Source of the DNA: Clostridiales bacterium
Lineage (GTDB): Bacteria; Bacillota; Clostridia; Lachnospirales; Lachnospiraceae
Reading direction: 5' to 3'
NCBI GenBank assembly: GCA_019423795.1
Contig: JAHZAT010000073.1
Coordinates: 1 to 64,000 of the forward strand
Length of the DNA stretch: 64,000 bases
The stretch's first letter is position 1; every line of letters begins with the position of its first letter. The notes under the pieces are model-generated. The model saw only the letters and a program-made list of their open reading frames with translations. It had not been told where the DNA came from and did no database searches. This document shows positions 47,752 to 56,949 of this stretch, piece by piece. A program made the position numbers and the translations under genes.

Positions 47752-47788
47752 AGTATAACATTATGTAATCATTATGTCAATATTATGT
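47752..47788 (-). promoter_or_regulatory. deoC promoter with three phased operator repeats
   Basis: On the minus strand TTGACA (47775-47780), 17 bases, TATACT (47752-47757). ACATAAT occurs three times at 11-base spacing (ATTATGT on the plus strand at 47760, 47771 and 47782), covering the spacer and the -35 and so fit for repression. The likely ligand-responsive protein is the GntR regulator encoded next door. Confidence 0.75.
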
Positions 47789-47810
47789 AAATGAAATAAA
47801 AGAAAATAAA

Positions 47811-47839
47811 TTGACATAAAATAAAAAATCCGATAAAGT
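47811..47839 (+). promoter_or_regulatory. Sigma-A promoter of gntR
   Basis: TTGACA (47811-47816), 17-base spacer, TAAAGT (47834-47839), 26 bases before the ATG. A TTGACATAA resembling one operator box overlaps the -35, so self-control is possible. Confidence 0.7.
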
Positions 47840-47865
47840 GAAAGAAAAAAGAAAGAGAGTATAAA

Positions 47866-48588
47866 ATGGGAGCATTTTATTTAGATATAAAAAAAGATTT
47901 ATTAGATAAGATCTTAAGTGGAGTTTACCAGCAAGGAAGTATCATACCAAATGAATATGAATTAGCTGAGATCTACAACGTCAGCCGGCCGACGATCCGT
48001 AAGGCGGTACAAATTTTAGTGGATGAGGGATATTTAGAAAAACGTAAAAAACGAGGGACGATCGTATGTGATCCAACGATCCGGCAGGAATTTGCACAGG
48101 TGATTCAGACATTTGATAAAGAAGTAAAAGAAAAAGGACTGACTCCATCGACAAAAGTTCTGACATTCAAACAAGAAAAGGCAGAAGAAGAAGTCCGCCA
48201 GAAATTGAATCTCAAAGAAACAGAAAAAGTTTATAAACTGGTCAGATTGAGATACGTTGATGATCAGCCCAATGTTCTGGTTACAACGTATGTGCCATGC
48301 AGACTGTTTGAACATTTGTCAGAAGTTGATTTTGAAAAGGAGAGTTTATATCAGACATTTCATAAGGAAGGAAGAGATATCACATCCATACAGAGAAAGC
48401 TGGATGTGATCCTTGCAGATGAAACATGTGCGGATCTGTTAGATGTCAAAAATGGAGATCCTTTATTTTATTTTCATTCCACAGGATATGATGAAAGTCA
48501 TACAGCGATTGAATATTCGATTGCGAAATATCGGGGAGATCGGAATAGCTTTGTTTTTCAACTTTCAAATAATGTGTATTATTCTTAA
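47866..48588 (+). CDS. GntR/HutC family transcriptional regulator with UTRA domain
   Basis: 240 residues. N-terminal winged helix-turn-helix (about 5-70) with [29 protein letters not shown] in its usual place, C-terminal UTRA ligand-binding domain (about 90-235) with [15 protein letters not shown] and [18 protein letters not shown] regulators commonly sense phosphorylated sugars. Divergent from the deoC-isomerase pair, which it most likely controls; the effector may be a sugar phosphate handled by those enzymes. Ribosome site is weak (AGAAAGAGAG). Confidence 0.9.
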   Translation: MGAFYLDIKKDLLDKILSGVYQQGSIIPNEYELAEIYNVSRPTIRKAVQILVDEGYLEKRKKRGTIVCDPTIRQEFAQVIQTFDKEVKEKGLTPSTKVLTFKQEKAEEEVRQKLNLKETEKVYKLVRLRYVDDQPNVLVTTYVPCRLFEHLSEVDFEKESLYQTFHKEGRDITSIQRKLDVILADETCADLLDVKNGDPLFYFHSTGYDESHTAIEYSIAKYRGDRNSFVFQLSNNVYYS

Positions 48589-48596
48589 TACATTTA

Positions 48597-48625
48597 TTTA
48601 CAAATATCAGTTTTTTCTGTATAAT
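48597..48625 (+). promoter_or_regulatory. Sigma-A promoter of icd
   Basis: TTTACA (48597-48602), 17 bases, TATAAT (48620-48625), 61 bases before the start codon. Confidence 0.78.
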
Positions 48626-48686
48626 AAAGCACAATAAGCTGAAAACAGCGAATAAAACAAGAAACAGCAACGCAGGAGGAATGACC

Positions 48687-49883
48687 ATGAGCAAAATTCA
48701 GATGACCACTCCATTAGTAGAGATGGACGGAGATGAGATGACAAGAATTCTTTGGAAGATGATCAAAGATGAATTGTTATTACCATTTATTGATTTAAAA
48801 ACAGAATATTATGACCTTGGGTTAGAACACAGAAACGAGACAAACGATCAGGTTACATTTGATTCCGCAGAAGCAACAAAGAAATATGGAGTTGCAGTCA
48901 AATGTGCAACGATCACTCCAAATGCAGCGCGTATGGATGAATATGATTTAAAAGAGATGTGGAAGAGTCCAAATGGAACAATCCGTGCGATCTTAGACGG
49001 AACAGTATTCCGTGCGCCGATCACAGTCAAAGGAATCGAACCAACCGTCAGCAAATGGAAGAAACCGATCACGATCGCAAGACATGCCTATGGTGATGTA
49101 TACAAAGGTGTGGAGATCAAAGTTCCAGGAGCAGGAAAAGCAGAATTAGTATTTACAGGAGAAGATGGAACAGAGATCAGAGAAACAATTCATGATTTTG
49201 ACGGACCAGGAGTGATCCAGGGAATGCATAACATTGATGCATCTATTGCGAGCTTTGTAAGAAGCTGCTTTACATATGCATTAGACACAAAACAGGATCT
49301 GTGGTTTGCAACAAAAGACACGATCTCTAAGAAATACGATCACACATTCAAAGATATCTTCCAGGAAATCTTTGATGCAGAATACAAAGAGAAATTTGAT
49401 GCAGCAGGAATCGAATATTTCTACACACTGATCGACGATGCAGTAGCCCGCGTTATGAAATCAGAAGGTGGATTTATCTGGGCATGTAAGAACTATGACG
49501 GAGATGTTATGAGTGATATGATCTCATCTGCATTCGGATCATTAGCAATGATGACATCTGTATTAGTATCACCACACGGATACTATGAATACGAAGCAGC
49601 TCATGGAACAGTACAACGTCATTATTACAAACATCTGAAAGGTGAAGAGACATCTACAAACTCTGTAGCAACAATCTTCGCATGGACAGGAGCGTTAAGA
49701 AAACGTGGAGAATTAGATGGTAATGAAGAATTAATGGCATTTGCTGATAAACTTGAGAAAGCTACATTAGACACGATCGAGAGTGGCACAATGACAAAAG
49801 ACTTGGCACTTATTACAACTCTTGAGAATGTGAATGCTGTGAATAGTGAAGAGTTTATTAAGGCAATTGCTACTCGTTTGTAA
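48687..49883 (+). CDS. icd: NADP-dependent isocitrate dehydrogenase (type II)
   Basis: Converts isocitrate to 2-oxoglutarate with NADP, giving glutamate precursor and NADPH. 398 residues from ATG 48687, chosen because AGGAGGA sits 6 bases ahead; an ATG at 48681 is too close to it. [17 protein letters not shown], the substrate loop [52 protein letters not shown] and [10 protein letters not shown] are those of the eukaryote-like type II branch rather than the E. coli type. It appears to be a single-gene transcript; no other TCA-cycle gene is nearby. Confidence 0.95.
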   Translation: MSKIQMTTPLVEMDGDEMTRILWKMIKDELLLPFIDLKTEYYDLGLEHRNETNDQVTFDSAEATKKYGVAVKCATITPNAARMDEYDLKEMWKSPNGTIRAILDGTVFRAPITVKGIEPTVSKWKKPITIARHAYGDVYKGVEIKVPGAGKAELVFTGEDGTEIRETIHDFDGPGVIQGMHNIDASIASFVRSCFTYALDTKQDLWFATKDTISKKYDHTFKDIFQEIFDAEYKEKFDAAGIEYFYTLIDDAVARVMKSEGGFIWACKNYDGDVMSDMISSAFGSLAMMTSVLVSPHGYYEYEAAHGTVQRHYYKHLKGEETSTNSVATIFAWTGALRKRGELDGNEELMAFADKLEKATLDTIESGTMTKDLALITTLENVNAVNSEEFIKAIATRL

Positions 49884-50010
49884 AAATTTAATCGTATGAC
49901 GAAAGGCTGTCAAGTATTTAATGTTTCTTCTTGTGTAGATAATTTATTTCAGATTGAAATTTTGAATACAAAAGAGATTGTTCATAATATGAAAGAATAT
50001 TATTGCTGGA

Positions 50011-50379
50011 TTGTTTGATGACTTGATCAAAGGCATCATTCAAATGAAATGGAGATTTTTGATTATTCTTGTGATTTTTGGTGTAGTGTTCTGTGGATAC
50101 AAGAGACTTACCTATTCCCCATACTATGTAGCATCTTCCACATTTACGATCAATTCCAGTATTACATCAGAGAATTCCAATACATATATTGAGAATGCAA
50201 CAGCCAACCAAATGGCAAAATCTTTTCCGTATATTTTGAAAAGCGGAGCATTTAAAGAAGTATTGGCACAGGATTTTGGTCTTCAGTCTGTTCCTGGAAC
50301 GATCGAAGCAGAAGTCATGGAGAATACAAACCTGTTTACGTTGAAAGTGACTGCCAAAATTAAAAACGATAATGTTTAA
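50011..50379 (+). pseudogene. Fragment of a Wzz/YveK-type chain-length protein
   Basis: About 122 codons showing LFDDLIKGIIQMKWRF, a membrane segment, then YYVASSTFTINS, which is the N-terminal region of capsular-polysaccharide co-polymerases (Wzz family). Homologous-looking codons begin before the apparent TTG start and no start codon with ribosome site is seen; the end is cut by a stop at 50377 long before the coiled-coil region and second membrane segment. It is isolated from other polysaccharide genes and ends about 45 bases before the long hairpin element. Probably a gene remnant. Confidence 0.7.
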
Positions 50380-50423
50380 CATGCAATCTTTCCAACGGGA
50401 AATTTTTGATTTTATACGAGAAT

Positions 50424-50636
50424 GTCTTCAGGTATTCATAAAAACATAAAGAAAGATAGAGGTACGAAATGATAGAATTCCATAGGATTCTTTGCAAAAT
50501 CGTAGCCAACACGGGCACTGTTTGAACGCAGTGAGTTGTGCAGGAGTGTTGGCGAATCAGCGTTTTGCAAAAAATCCGTCAATGGAATTCGTTTTTCGTA
50601 CCTCTATCTTTCTTTATGTTTTTATGAATACTCGAT
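50424..50636. repeat. Long hairpin element, copy 2, with 96-base insert
   Basis: GTCTTCAG (50424-50431), a 38-base arm (50432-50469) that is the exact reverse complement of 50594-50631, then TCGAT. Core as in copy 1: GAATTCC (50475-50481) and GTCAATGGAATTCG (50578-50591). Between them lie 96 bases that fold again: TTTGCAAAA/TTTTGCAAA, GCCAACAC/GTGTTGGC and CACTG/CAGTG. No open frame of note. It ends 18 bases before the 3' end of the minus-strand lacI-type gene and may terminate it. Confidence 0.85.
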
Positions 50637-50654
50637 ACATTTCCGTGATACAAC

Positions 50655-51737
50655 TTAAAACTTCGCCCTCCCAGTGCTTTTTCGTTTCACGATAAATGGT
50701 TCAAATTCCAACTTTGTAACAAAGCTTCGAGGCTGGTTCTTGGTCTTTGAGTCGCGGATGCGTACAATGATATCAACGGCTTCTCTTCCTTTTGCTTCGA
50801 TAGAATGTTCCACTGTTGTAAGTGAAATACGATTCATATCGGCCATTGGGATATTATCGAAACCACAGACAGAGAAGTCATTTGGTACTTTGTATTTTAA
50901 TTCATATAATGCATCTAGGATTCCAAATGCAACCATATCATTGTATCCAACGAAGGCGGTAGAATCCGTTCCCTCTTCGAGAATCTGTTTTGTCAGATTG
51001 TATCCGGAAGAATATTCCAGCATATTTGGAGACAGCAGATTATACTCTCCGAGTGAGAGGGAACGAATACTGACGCAGTCATCTCCAAAGCCGTGTTCTT
51101 TGAAGGTTGCAACAAGTGCATCGTAACGTTTTGATCTGGAACGTTCAATATCACTGATCGGTGTTGATATGTAAGTGATCTTGCGGTGTCCAAGGGAGAT
51201 CAAATGTTCTGCGACGAGTCTGGCAGGTTTGGAGCTGCTGACATGGATCGAGTCAAAAGTGATCTCGTCATTTTTATCCCCGATATTGACGATTGGAATC
51301 TGTTTTGACATATCATTAACTTCTGGAAGAAAAGAAGTTGGATACAGATAAACGATTCCAGCAGTATCCAGATCATTTTTCATAAGATCCAGATAATATT
51401 GTTCGGTGCTCGGGTTTCGCAGTGTTGGTGCAACAAAGGTAAGATATCCATAATCATGTGCTCGTTCTGTGATCGAATGAACCAGAGTTGTATAATAATG
51501 GTTAGATAAGAACGGACACATGATCAGAATGATTTTCGATAAAGGCTTCGATGTCTGTTCAATGGATTTTTTCTTTTTTTGATAGCCAAGCTCTTTTGCA
51601 GCGTCCAAAACTTTCTGTCTGGTGCTGTCTGAAAAAGAGACATTAGTCTTATTATTTAAGATCATGGAGACTGCAGACTGGGAAAGACCGACGTGATCTG
51701 CAATGTCTTTGGTCGTTACTTTCTTCTTTAAACCCAT
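50655..51737 (-). CDS. LacI family transcriptional regulator
   Basis: 360 residues from ATG 51737 (AGGAGG 5 bases ahead); the in-frame ATG at 51755 precedes this ribosome site and is unlikely. N-terminal helix-turn-helix TTKDIADHVGLSQSAVSMILNN followed by the hinge LDAAKELGYQ, then a periplasmic-binding-protein-like sugar-sensing domain (DSIHVSSSKPARLVAEHLISLGHRKITYI, AFVGYNDMVAFGILDAL, VCGFDNIPMADM, LTTVEHSIEAKGREA). Divergent from the transaldolase-transketolase operon, its probable target. Confidence 0.92.
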   Translation of the reverse strand: MGLKKKVTTKDIADHVGLSQSAVSMILNNKTNVSFSDSTRQKVLDAAKELGYQKKKKSIEQTSKPLSKIILIMCPFLSNHYYTTLVHSITERAHDYGYLTFVAPTLRNPSTEQYYLDLMKNDLDTAGIVYLYPTSFLPEVNDMSKQIPIVNIGDKNDEITFDSIHVSSSKPARLVAEHLISLGHRKITYISTPISDIERSRSKRYDALVATFKEHGFGDDCVSIRSLSLGEYNLLSPNMLEYSSGYNLTKQILEEGTDSTAFVGYNDMVAFGILDALYELKYKVPNDFSVCGFDNIPMADMNRISLTTVEHSIEAKGREAVDIIVRIRDSKTKNQPRSFVTKLEFEPFIVKRKSTGRAKF

Positions 51738-52095
51738 AAAATCCTCCTTAATCAAAATTATTTTAATTAATTAATAACAACTAATAAAAAAACAAAAATA
51801 TTAGTAATAAAATAATAATTATTAATTAAAACTACATTTATCATAGCATATTTTTTTACGGAAAAACAAGGAAAAACGAGGTTTTTTTAATTGAAAAAAA
51901 TTGAAGAAAGCATCTTGAAAAAAAACGAAAAACCATGTACTATTAATAAAGTTGAAAAATATTAATAAATTCAATGAATATTGCTGAAATCTGACAGTTT
52001 TTCGAGTTTGACAAGACATTTTATCCATGTTTAAATAAAGCCATAAACAAAACAACGAACAAAACAACAAACAATGTTTTAGGAGGAAGTAAGTT
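51738..52095. promoter_or_regulatory. Regulatory region between lacI-type gene and transaldolase operon
   Basis: Very AT-rich. Plus-strand promoter 1: TTGAAA (51915-51920), 17 bases, TACTAT (51938-51943). TATTAATAAA occurs at 51941-51950 and 51960-51969, over the -10 and the start site, and similar TTAATTAATAA sequences lie just before the lacI-type gene (51762-51780); these are candidate operators. Promoter 2: TTGACA (52008-52013), 17 bases, TTAAAT (52031-52036). A CAAAACAA-type repeat (52055-52075) precedes the AGGAGG of the transaldolase gene. Confidence 0.6.
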
Positions 52096-52752
52096 ATGAG
52101 ATTTTTCGTGGACACAGCAGATGTAGATCAGATTCGTAAAGCAAATGATATGGGAGTTATCTGTGGAGTTACAACAAACCCTTCACTGATCGCTAAATCA
52201 GGAAGACAGTTTGAAGATGTGATCAAAGAGATCACTTCTATTGTAGATGGAGCTATCAGTGGTGAAGTAAAAGCTACAACAACTGATGCAGAAGGAATGA
52301 TCAAAGAAGGAAGAGAAATCGCTAAGATTCATCCAAACATGGTAGTTAAGATTCCTACAACGATCGAAGGATTAAAAGCTACAAAGGTATTATCTTCTGA
52401 AGGGATCAAAACAAATTTGACATTGATCTTCAATCCAAACCAGGCTTTATTAGCAGCAAGAGCTGGAGCAACATATGTATCTCCATTCTTAGGAAGACTG
52501 GATGACATTTCTCAGAACGGATTAGATTTAATTGCAGACATCAGAGAGATCTTTGATGCAGCAGGAGATATCGATACACAGATCATTTGTGCAAGTGTAC
52601 GTAACCCAATCCACGTAACAGAATGTGCTAAGATGGGAGCAGACATTGCAACAGTACCTTACAACGTATTTGAACAGATGATGAAACACCCATTAACAGA
52701 TCAGGGAATCGAAAAATTCCAGGCAGATTATAAAGCAGTATTCGGAGAATAA
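52096..52752 (+). CDS. Transaldolase (short TalC/FSA type)
   Basis: 218 residues. [25 protein letters not shown], Schiff-base Lys85 in [36 protein letters not shown] and [15 protein letters not shown] mark the short transaldolase/fructose-6-phosphate aldolase family. At the position that separates the two activities it has Glu57 (SGEVKA) where fructose-6-phosphate aldolase has Gln, so true transaldolase is favoured. First gene of an operon with the two transketolase halves, forming the non-oxidative pentose phosphate pathway. Likely controlled by the divergent LacI-type protein. Confidence 0.92.
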   Translation: MRFFVDTADVDQIRKANDMGVICGVTTNPSLIAKSGRQFEDVIKEITSIVDGAISGEVKATTTDAEGMIKEGREIAKIHPNMVVKIPTTIEGLKATKVLSSEGIKTNLTLIFNPNQALLAARAGATYVSPFLGRLDDISQNGLDLIADIREIFDAAGDIDTQIICASVRNPIHVTECAKMGADIATVPYNVFEQMMKHPLTDQGIEKFQADYKAVFGE

Positions 52753-52770
52753 GAAAGGGTGGTAGATACA

Positions 52771-53592
52771 ATGACAACCGCAGAATTAAAGAAAACAGCA
52801 AATGAGGTTCGCAAAGGCATCATTAAGTCAACACATGCTGCCAAATCTGGACATCCAGGCGGATCTTTATCAGCAGCCGACTTATTTACATATCTGTATT
52901 TTGTTGAGTTAAACGTTGATCCTAAGAATCCAAAAGATGAAAACAGAGATCGTTTCGTATTATCTAAAGGACATGTAGCTCCTGGATATTACTCAACATT
53001 AGCAGAAAGAGGATTTTTCCCAAAAGAAGATCTGTTAACATTAAGACATGTAGGATCTTACTTACAGGGACATCCTGATATGAAGAAGATTCCAGGCGTA
53101 GATATGTCTAGTGGATCATTAGGACAGGGAATCTCTGCCGCAGTTGGTATGGCACTTGCTGCAAAACTTCAGAATAAAGACTATCGTACATATACACTTC
53201 TTGGTGATGGTGAGATCCAGGAAGGACAGGTATGGGAAGCTGCAATGTTTGCAGGATCCAGAAAACTTGATAATTTAGTAGTTATCGTTGATAACAACGG
53301 ATTACAGATTGATGGACCAATTGATGAAGTAAACTCTCCATATCCGATCGGAGCTAAATTCGAAGCATTTAACTTTAATGTGGTTGAAATTGATGGTCAC
53401 GACTTTGATCAGATCGCAGATGCATTCAAACAGGCAAAAGAATGCAAAGGAAAACCAACAGCGATCATTATGAAGACGATTAAAGGTAAAGGTGTATCTT
53501 TCATGGAGAACCAGGTATCATGGCATGGTTCTGCACCAAATGATGAACAATGTAAACAGGCACTGGAAGAATTAGAAAAGGTGGGCGAGTAA
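52771..53592 (+). CDS. Transketolase, N-terminal subunit
   Basis: 273 residues from ATG 52771 (AAAGGGTGG ahead). Holds the thiamine diphosphate-binding half: KSGHPGGSLSAADL, SKGHVAPGYYSTLA, SGSLGQGISAAVGMALA, GDGEIQEGQVWEA and the paired IVDNNGLQIDG. Works as a complex with the C-terminal subunit encoded one base downstream. Transfers two-carbon units between sugar phosphates. Split transketolases of this kind occur in many archaea and Clostridia. Confidence 0.94.
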   Translation: MTTAELKKTANEVRKGIIKSTHAAKSGHPGGSLSAADLFTYLYFVELNVDPKNPKDENRDRFVLSKGHVAPGYYSTLAERGFFPKEDLLTLRHVGSYLQGHPDMKKIPGVDMSSGSLGQGISAAVGMALAAKLQNKDYRTYTLLGDGEIQEGQVWEAAMFAGSRKLDNLVVIVDNNGLQIDGPIDEVNSPYPIGAKFEAFNFNVVEIDGHDFDQIADAFKQAKECKGKPTAIIMKTIKGKGVSFMENQVSWHGSAPNDEQCKQALEELEKVGE

Positions 53593-53593
53593 G

Positions 53594-54532
53594 ATGGCAG
53601 AAGTAAAGAAGATTGCGACAAGAGAAAGCTATGGTAATGCTTTAGTTGAATTAGGACAGGAAAACCCTAATGTTGTAGTTTTAGATGCTGACTTAGCCGC
53701 TGCAACAAAAACAGGAATGTTTAAGAAAGCTTTTCCAGAAAGACATATTGACTGTGGTATCGCAGAATGTAATATGATCGGTATTGCTGCTGGACTTGCA
53801 GCAGCAGGAATGACTCCATTTGCAAGTAGTTTTGCGATGTTTGCAGCAGGACGTGCATTCGAGCAGGTAAGAAACTCTGTTGGATATCCACATTTAAATG
53901 TTAAGATCGGAGCTACTCATGGTGGTATTTCCGTAGGTGAAGACGGAGCTACACATCAGTGTTGTGAAGATATTGCATTAATGCGTACAATCCCTGGAAT
54001 GACAGTGATCGTTCCATCTGATGATATTGAAGCAAAAGCAGCAGTAAAAGCTGCAGCAGCGATGGAAGGACCTGTTTATATGAGATTCGGACGTCTGGCT
54101 GTACCAGTGATCAACGATGAAGATTACAAATTCGAGATCGGAAAAGGTAAAGTCTTAAGAGAAGGAACAGACGTAGCGATCATTGCTAATGGATTATGTG
54201 TTGCTGAATCCTTAGATGCAGCTGAGAAATTAGCAGCAGAAGGAATCAATGCTCAGGTGATCAATATGGCAACTGTAAAACCATTAGATACAGAACTTGT
54301 ATTAGAAGCAGCGAAAGCAACTGGTAAAGTTGTTACAGTAGAAGAACATTCTGTGATCGGTGGATTAGGAAGTGCTGTATGTGATGTATTATCTGAACAG
54401 CTTCCAACACCAGTATTAAAGATCGGTGTGAATGACGTATTCGGACATTCAGGACCAGCAGTAGAACTGATCAAAGAATTCGGATTAGATGGTGACAGTA
54501 TCGCTGCCAAGGTAAAAGAATTTGTAAAATAG
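53594..54532 (+). CDS. Transketolase, C-terminal subunit
   Basis: 312 residues. Pyrimidine-binding half plus C-terminal domain: VVLDADLAAATKT, ERHIDCGIAECNMIGIAAGLA, THGGISVGEDGATHQCCEDIALMR, VYMRFGR, and VTVEEHSVIGGLGSAV with the conserved Glu-Glu-His. It completes the active site with the N-terminal subunit. Last gene of the operon, closed by a terminator at 54564. Confidence 0.94.
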   Translation: MAEVKKIATRESYGNALVELGQENPNVVVLDADLAAATKTGMFKKAFPERHIDCGIAECNMIGIAAGLAAAGMTPFASSFAMFAAGRAFEQVRNSVGYPHLNVKIGATHGGISVGEDGATHQCCEDIALMRTIPGMTVIVPSDDIEAKAAVKAAAAMEGPVYMRFGRLAVPVINDEDYKFEIGKGKVLREGTDVAIIANGLCVAESLDAAEKLAAEGINAQVINMATVKPLDTELVLEAAKATGKVVTVEEHSVIGGLGSAVCDVLSEQLPTPVLKIGVNDVFGHSGPAVELIKEFGLDGDSIAAKVKEFVK

Positions 54533-54563
54533 ATTTTCTTTTAAGCATAATAAACCAAGAATA

Positions 54564-54606
54564 AAAAGCAGTACACTTGTTTTTGTAGCAGGTGTACTGC
54601 TTTTGT
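54564..54606 (+). terminator. Intrinsic terminator of the transaldolase-transketolase operon
   Basis: AAAAGCAGTACAC pairs perfectly with GTGTACTGCTTTT (13 bp) around a 15-base loop; the T-run is short. Confidence 0.8.
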
Positions 54607-54665
54607 GTTATGATGAAAATGATTTTAGGATCAAAACAATTTACAAAAAGGAGAGGTGAATGAAT

Positions 54666-55496
54666 ATGTGGACAAGAAGTGAATTGAAGGAACGAGGGAA
54701 GGCAGCACTGCATCGCAATTATTGGATCGTTGTGCTTGCAACACTTGTAGTGACAGCATTAACGGGAGGAACTGGTAATGCAGCAGGGAATGGTTCCCTG
54801 CAGGAAGGAAGTAATATAGCAGCAGGAAATGGTGATGCGGCATCAAATTTGATACAAACATTATTTTCGTTTTTTGGAGTTGCAGGTGATATGATCTATA
54901 AAAATCTGATAGGTCCGATGTATAATGGAATGTATGTGTCATTTATTCTGATCTTGATCATAACAGCCTTTAGTGTAGGTTTGTTGTTTAAGATTTTTGT
55001 AGGAAACCTGTTTGAAGTTGGAGGCTGTCGTTTTTATGAGGAGAACAGCGAACATAAGACAAGAATCGCATTGATCGTTGATGGATTCCTCAATGGTGCA
55101 TACTTAAGAAATGTTGCTACGATCTTTTGCAGGGATCTTTATACAGTGCTGTGGACGTTGTGTTTAATTATACCAGGAATCGTGAAAAGTTATGAATATA
55201 AAATGATCCCTTACATTCTTGCGGAAAACCCTCGGATATCAAGGAAGAGAGCGTTTGAGATCAGTAAAAATATGATGGATGGAGAAAAATGGAATGCATT
55301 CGTACTTGATCTGTCATTTATCGGATGGAATCTGTTATCAACGATCACATTTGGGATTGTAGGAGTTTTATATGTGAATCCGTATGTTAATACAACATGG
55401 GCAGAATTTTATAAAGTCATGAGGGAAAACGCATTGGAAACAGGAAATGCAACAAGAGAAGAACTGATCGGGCTTAGAAAAGAAGCAGATATTTAA
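54666..55496 (+). CDS. DUF975 family membrane protein
   Basis: 276 residues from ATG 54666; the ATG at 54660 is only 3 bases after GGAGAGG. Begins MWTRSELKERGKAALHRNYW, the typical DUF975 opening, followed by membrane segments at about 22-40, 85-115, 158-180 and 215-240, and the stretch IPGIVKSYEYKMIPYILAENPRISRKRAFEISKNMMDGEKW. A Gly/Asn/Ala-rich loop follows the first segment. Function unknown; members are common in Firmicutes. No clear link with the neighbours. Confidence 0.85.
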   Translation: MWTRSELKERGKAALHRNYWIVVLATLVVTALTGGTGNAAGNGSLQEGSNIAAGNGDAASNLIQTLFSFFGVAGDMIYKNLIGPMYNGMYVSFILILIITAFSVGLLFKIFVGNLFEVGGCRFYEENSEHKTRIALIVDGFLNGAYLRNVATIFCRDLYTVLWTLCLIIPGIVKSYEYKMIPYILAENPRISRKRAFEISKNMMDGEKWNAFVLDLSFIGWNLLSTITFGIVGVLYVNPYVNTTWAEFYKVMRENALETGNATREELIGLRKEADI

Positions 55497-55519
55497 GAAA
55501 AACTTCATTGATTCTATAT

Positions 55520-55548
55520 TTGATAGACGATCGTAATCATGGTATAAT
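55520..55548 (+). promoter_or_regulatory. Sigma-A promoter of the glmM-priA block
   Basis: TTGATA (55520-55525), 17 bases, TATAAT (55543-55548), 45 bases before glmM. Confidence 0.8.
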
Positions 55549-55593
55549 GTCAGGTGGTAAAAACAAACACAATACGATGCAAGGAGTATTAAG

Positions 55594-56946
55594 ATGGGAA
55601 AATATTTTGGAACAGACGGGTTCCGTGGAGAAGCAAATATAAATTTAACTGTAGAACATGCATATAAAGTCGGACGTTATATTGGATGGTATTTTAACCA
55701 GAAGTCAAGCAGCAGAGCAAAGATTGTCATCGGTAAGGATACAAGAAGAAGCAGCTATATGTTTGAGAATGCTTTAGTAGCAGGATTGACAGCATCTGGA
55801 GCAGATGCATATATGCTTTATGTAACAACGACACCAAGTGTGGCTTATGTCGTAAGAACAGAACAGTTTGACTGCGGGATCATGATCTCAGCAAGCCACA
55901 ATCCATACTATGATAATGGAATCAAATTGATCAATGCCAAAGGGCATAAGATGGAAGCAGAAGTTGAAAATGAGATCGAAGCATATATTGATGGGGAGAT
56001 CCATGAAATCCCATTTGCAACAAAGAAAGAGATTGGACGAGCAAAAGACTATGCAGCCGGAAGAAATCATTATATCGGGTATCTGATCTCTACAGCAACA
56101 AGATCATTTAAAGGTGTCAAAGTCGGATTAGACTGCTCTAACGGAAGCTCATTTGCGATCGCAGAGAATGTATTTAAAGCACTTGGTGCAGAGACACATG
56201 TGATCAATAATGAACCAGATGGAACAAATATCAATACAAACTGTGGATCTACACATATCGAGATCTTACAGGGATATGTAAAAGAAAACCACTTAGATGT
56301 TGGATTTGCATATGATGGAGATGCAGACCGTTGTATCGCAGTCGATGAGAATGGACAGGTTGTCGATGGAGATCTGATCCTTTATGTATGTGGACAGTAT
56401 CTGAAGAAACACGGAGACTTGAACAATAATACAGTTGTTACAACTGTAATGTCCAATCTTGGATTATATAAAGCGTTTGATGCAGCAGGAATTGCTTATG
56501 AGAAGACTGCTGTTGGAGATAAATATGTTAATGAGAATATGGTGAAGAATGGTCACGCATTAGGTGGAGAACAGTCTGGACATATCATTTTCAGCAAGTT
56601 TGCAACAACAGGAGATGGTATTTTAACATCCTTAAAGATCATGGAAGCAATGATCGAGCAGAAACAAAGCCTTGCACAGTTAGCAGAACCCGTTGAGATC
56701 TTCCCACAGATCCTTGAAAATGTCCGTGTATATGACAAAGCAGTTGCACAGGCAGATGAAGACGTACAGAAAGCAGTTAAGGAAGTAGAAGCAGAACTTG
56801 GAGATGAAGGAAGAATTCTTGTACGTGAGAGTGGAACAGAACCATTAGTACGTGTTATGGTTGAGGCAAGAAGCCATGAGATCTGCCGTGAGAAAGTAGA
56901 TAAAGTGGTCAAAGTTTTAAGAGAGAAAGGTCACGTAATCAAATAA
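55594..56946 (+). CDS. glmM: Phosphoglucosamine mutase
   Basis: Turns glucosamine-6-phosphate into glucosamine-1-phosphate for UDP-GlcNAc, peptidoglycan and teichoic-acid synthesis. 450 residues, normal length. MGKYFGTDGFRGEAN, the phosphoserine loop ISASHNPYYDNGIK (Ser101), metal-binding DGDADRC, sugar-binding GGEQSGH and phosphate-binding RESGTEPLVRVMVEA are all present. First of a tightly packed run of housekeeping genes (3-base gap to priA). Confidence 0.96.
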   Translation: MGKYFGTDGFRGEANINLTVEHAYKVGRYIGWYFNQKSSSRAKIVIGKDTRRSSYMFENALVAGLTASGADAYMLYVTTTPSVAYVVRTEQFDCGIMISASHNPYYDNGIKLINAKGHKMEAEVENEIEAYIDGEIHEIPFATKKEIGRAKDYAAGRNHYIGYLISTATRSFKGVKVGLDCSNGSSFAIAENVFKALGAETHVINNEPDGTNINTNCGSTHIEILQGYVKENHLDVGFAYDGDADRCIAVDENGQVVDGDLILYVCGQYLKKHGDLNNNTVVTTVMSNLGLYKAFDAAGIAYEKTAVGDKYVNENMVKNGHALGGEQSGHIIFSKFATTGDGILTSLKIMEAMIEQKQSLAQLAEPVEIFPQILENVRVYDKAVAQADEDVQKAVKEVEAELGDEGRILVRESGTEPLVRVMVEARSHEICREKVDKVVKVLREKGHVIK

Positions 56947-56949
56947 TCT

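Noticed and set aside
42480..50636. The two long hairpins as ends of one composite transposon
   Set aside because: Each is a complete palindrome by itself, no transposase lies between them, and the genes enclosed are core metabolism.
52096..52752. Fructose-6-phosphate aldolase
   Set aside because: Glu57 in place of Gln and its operon with transketolase favour transaldolase.
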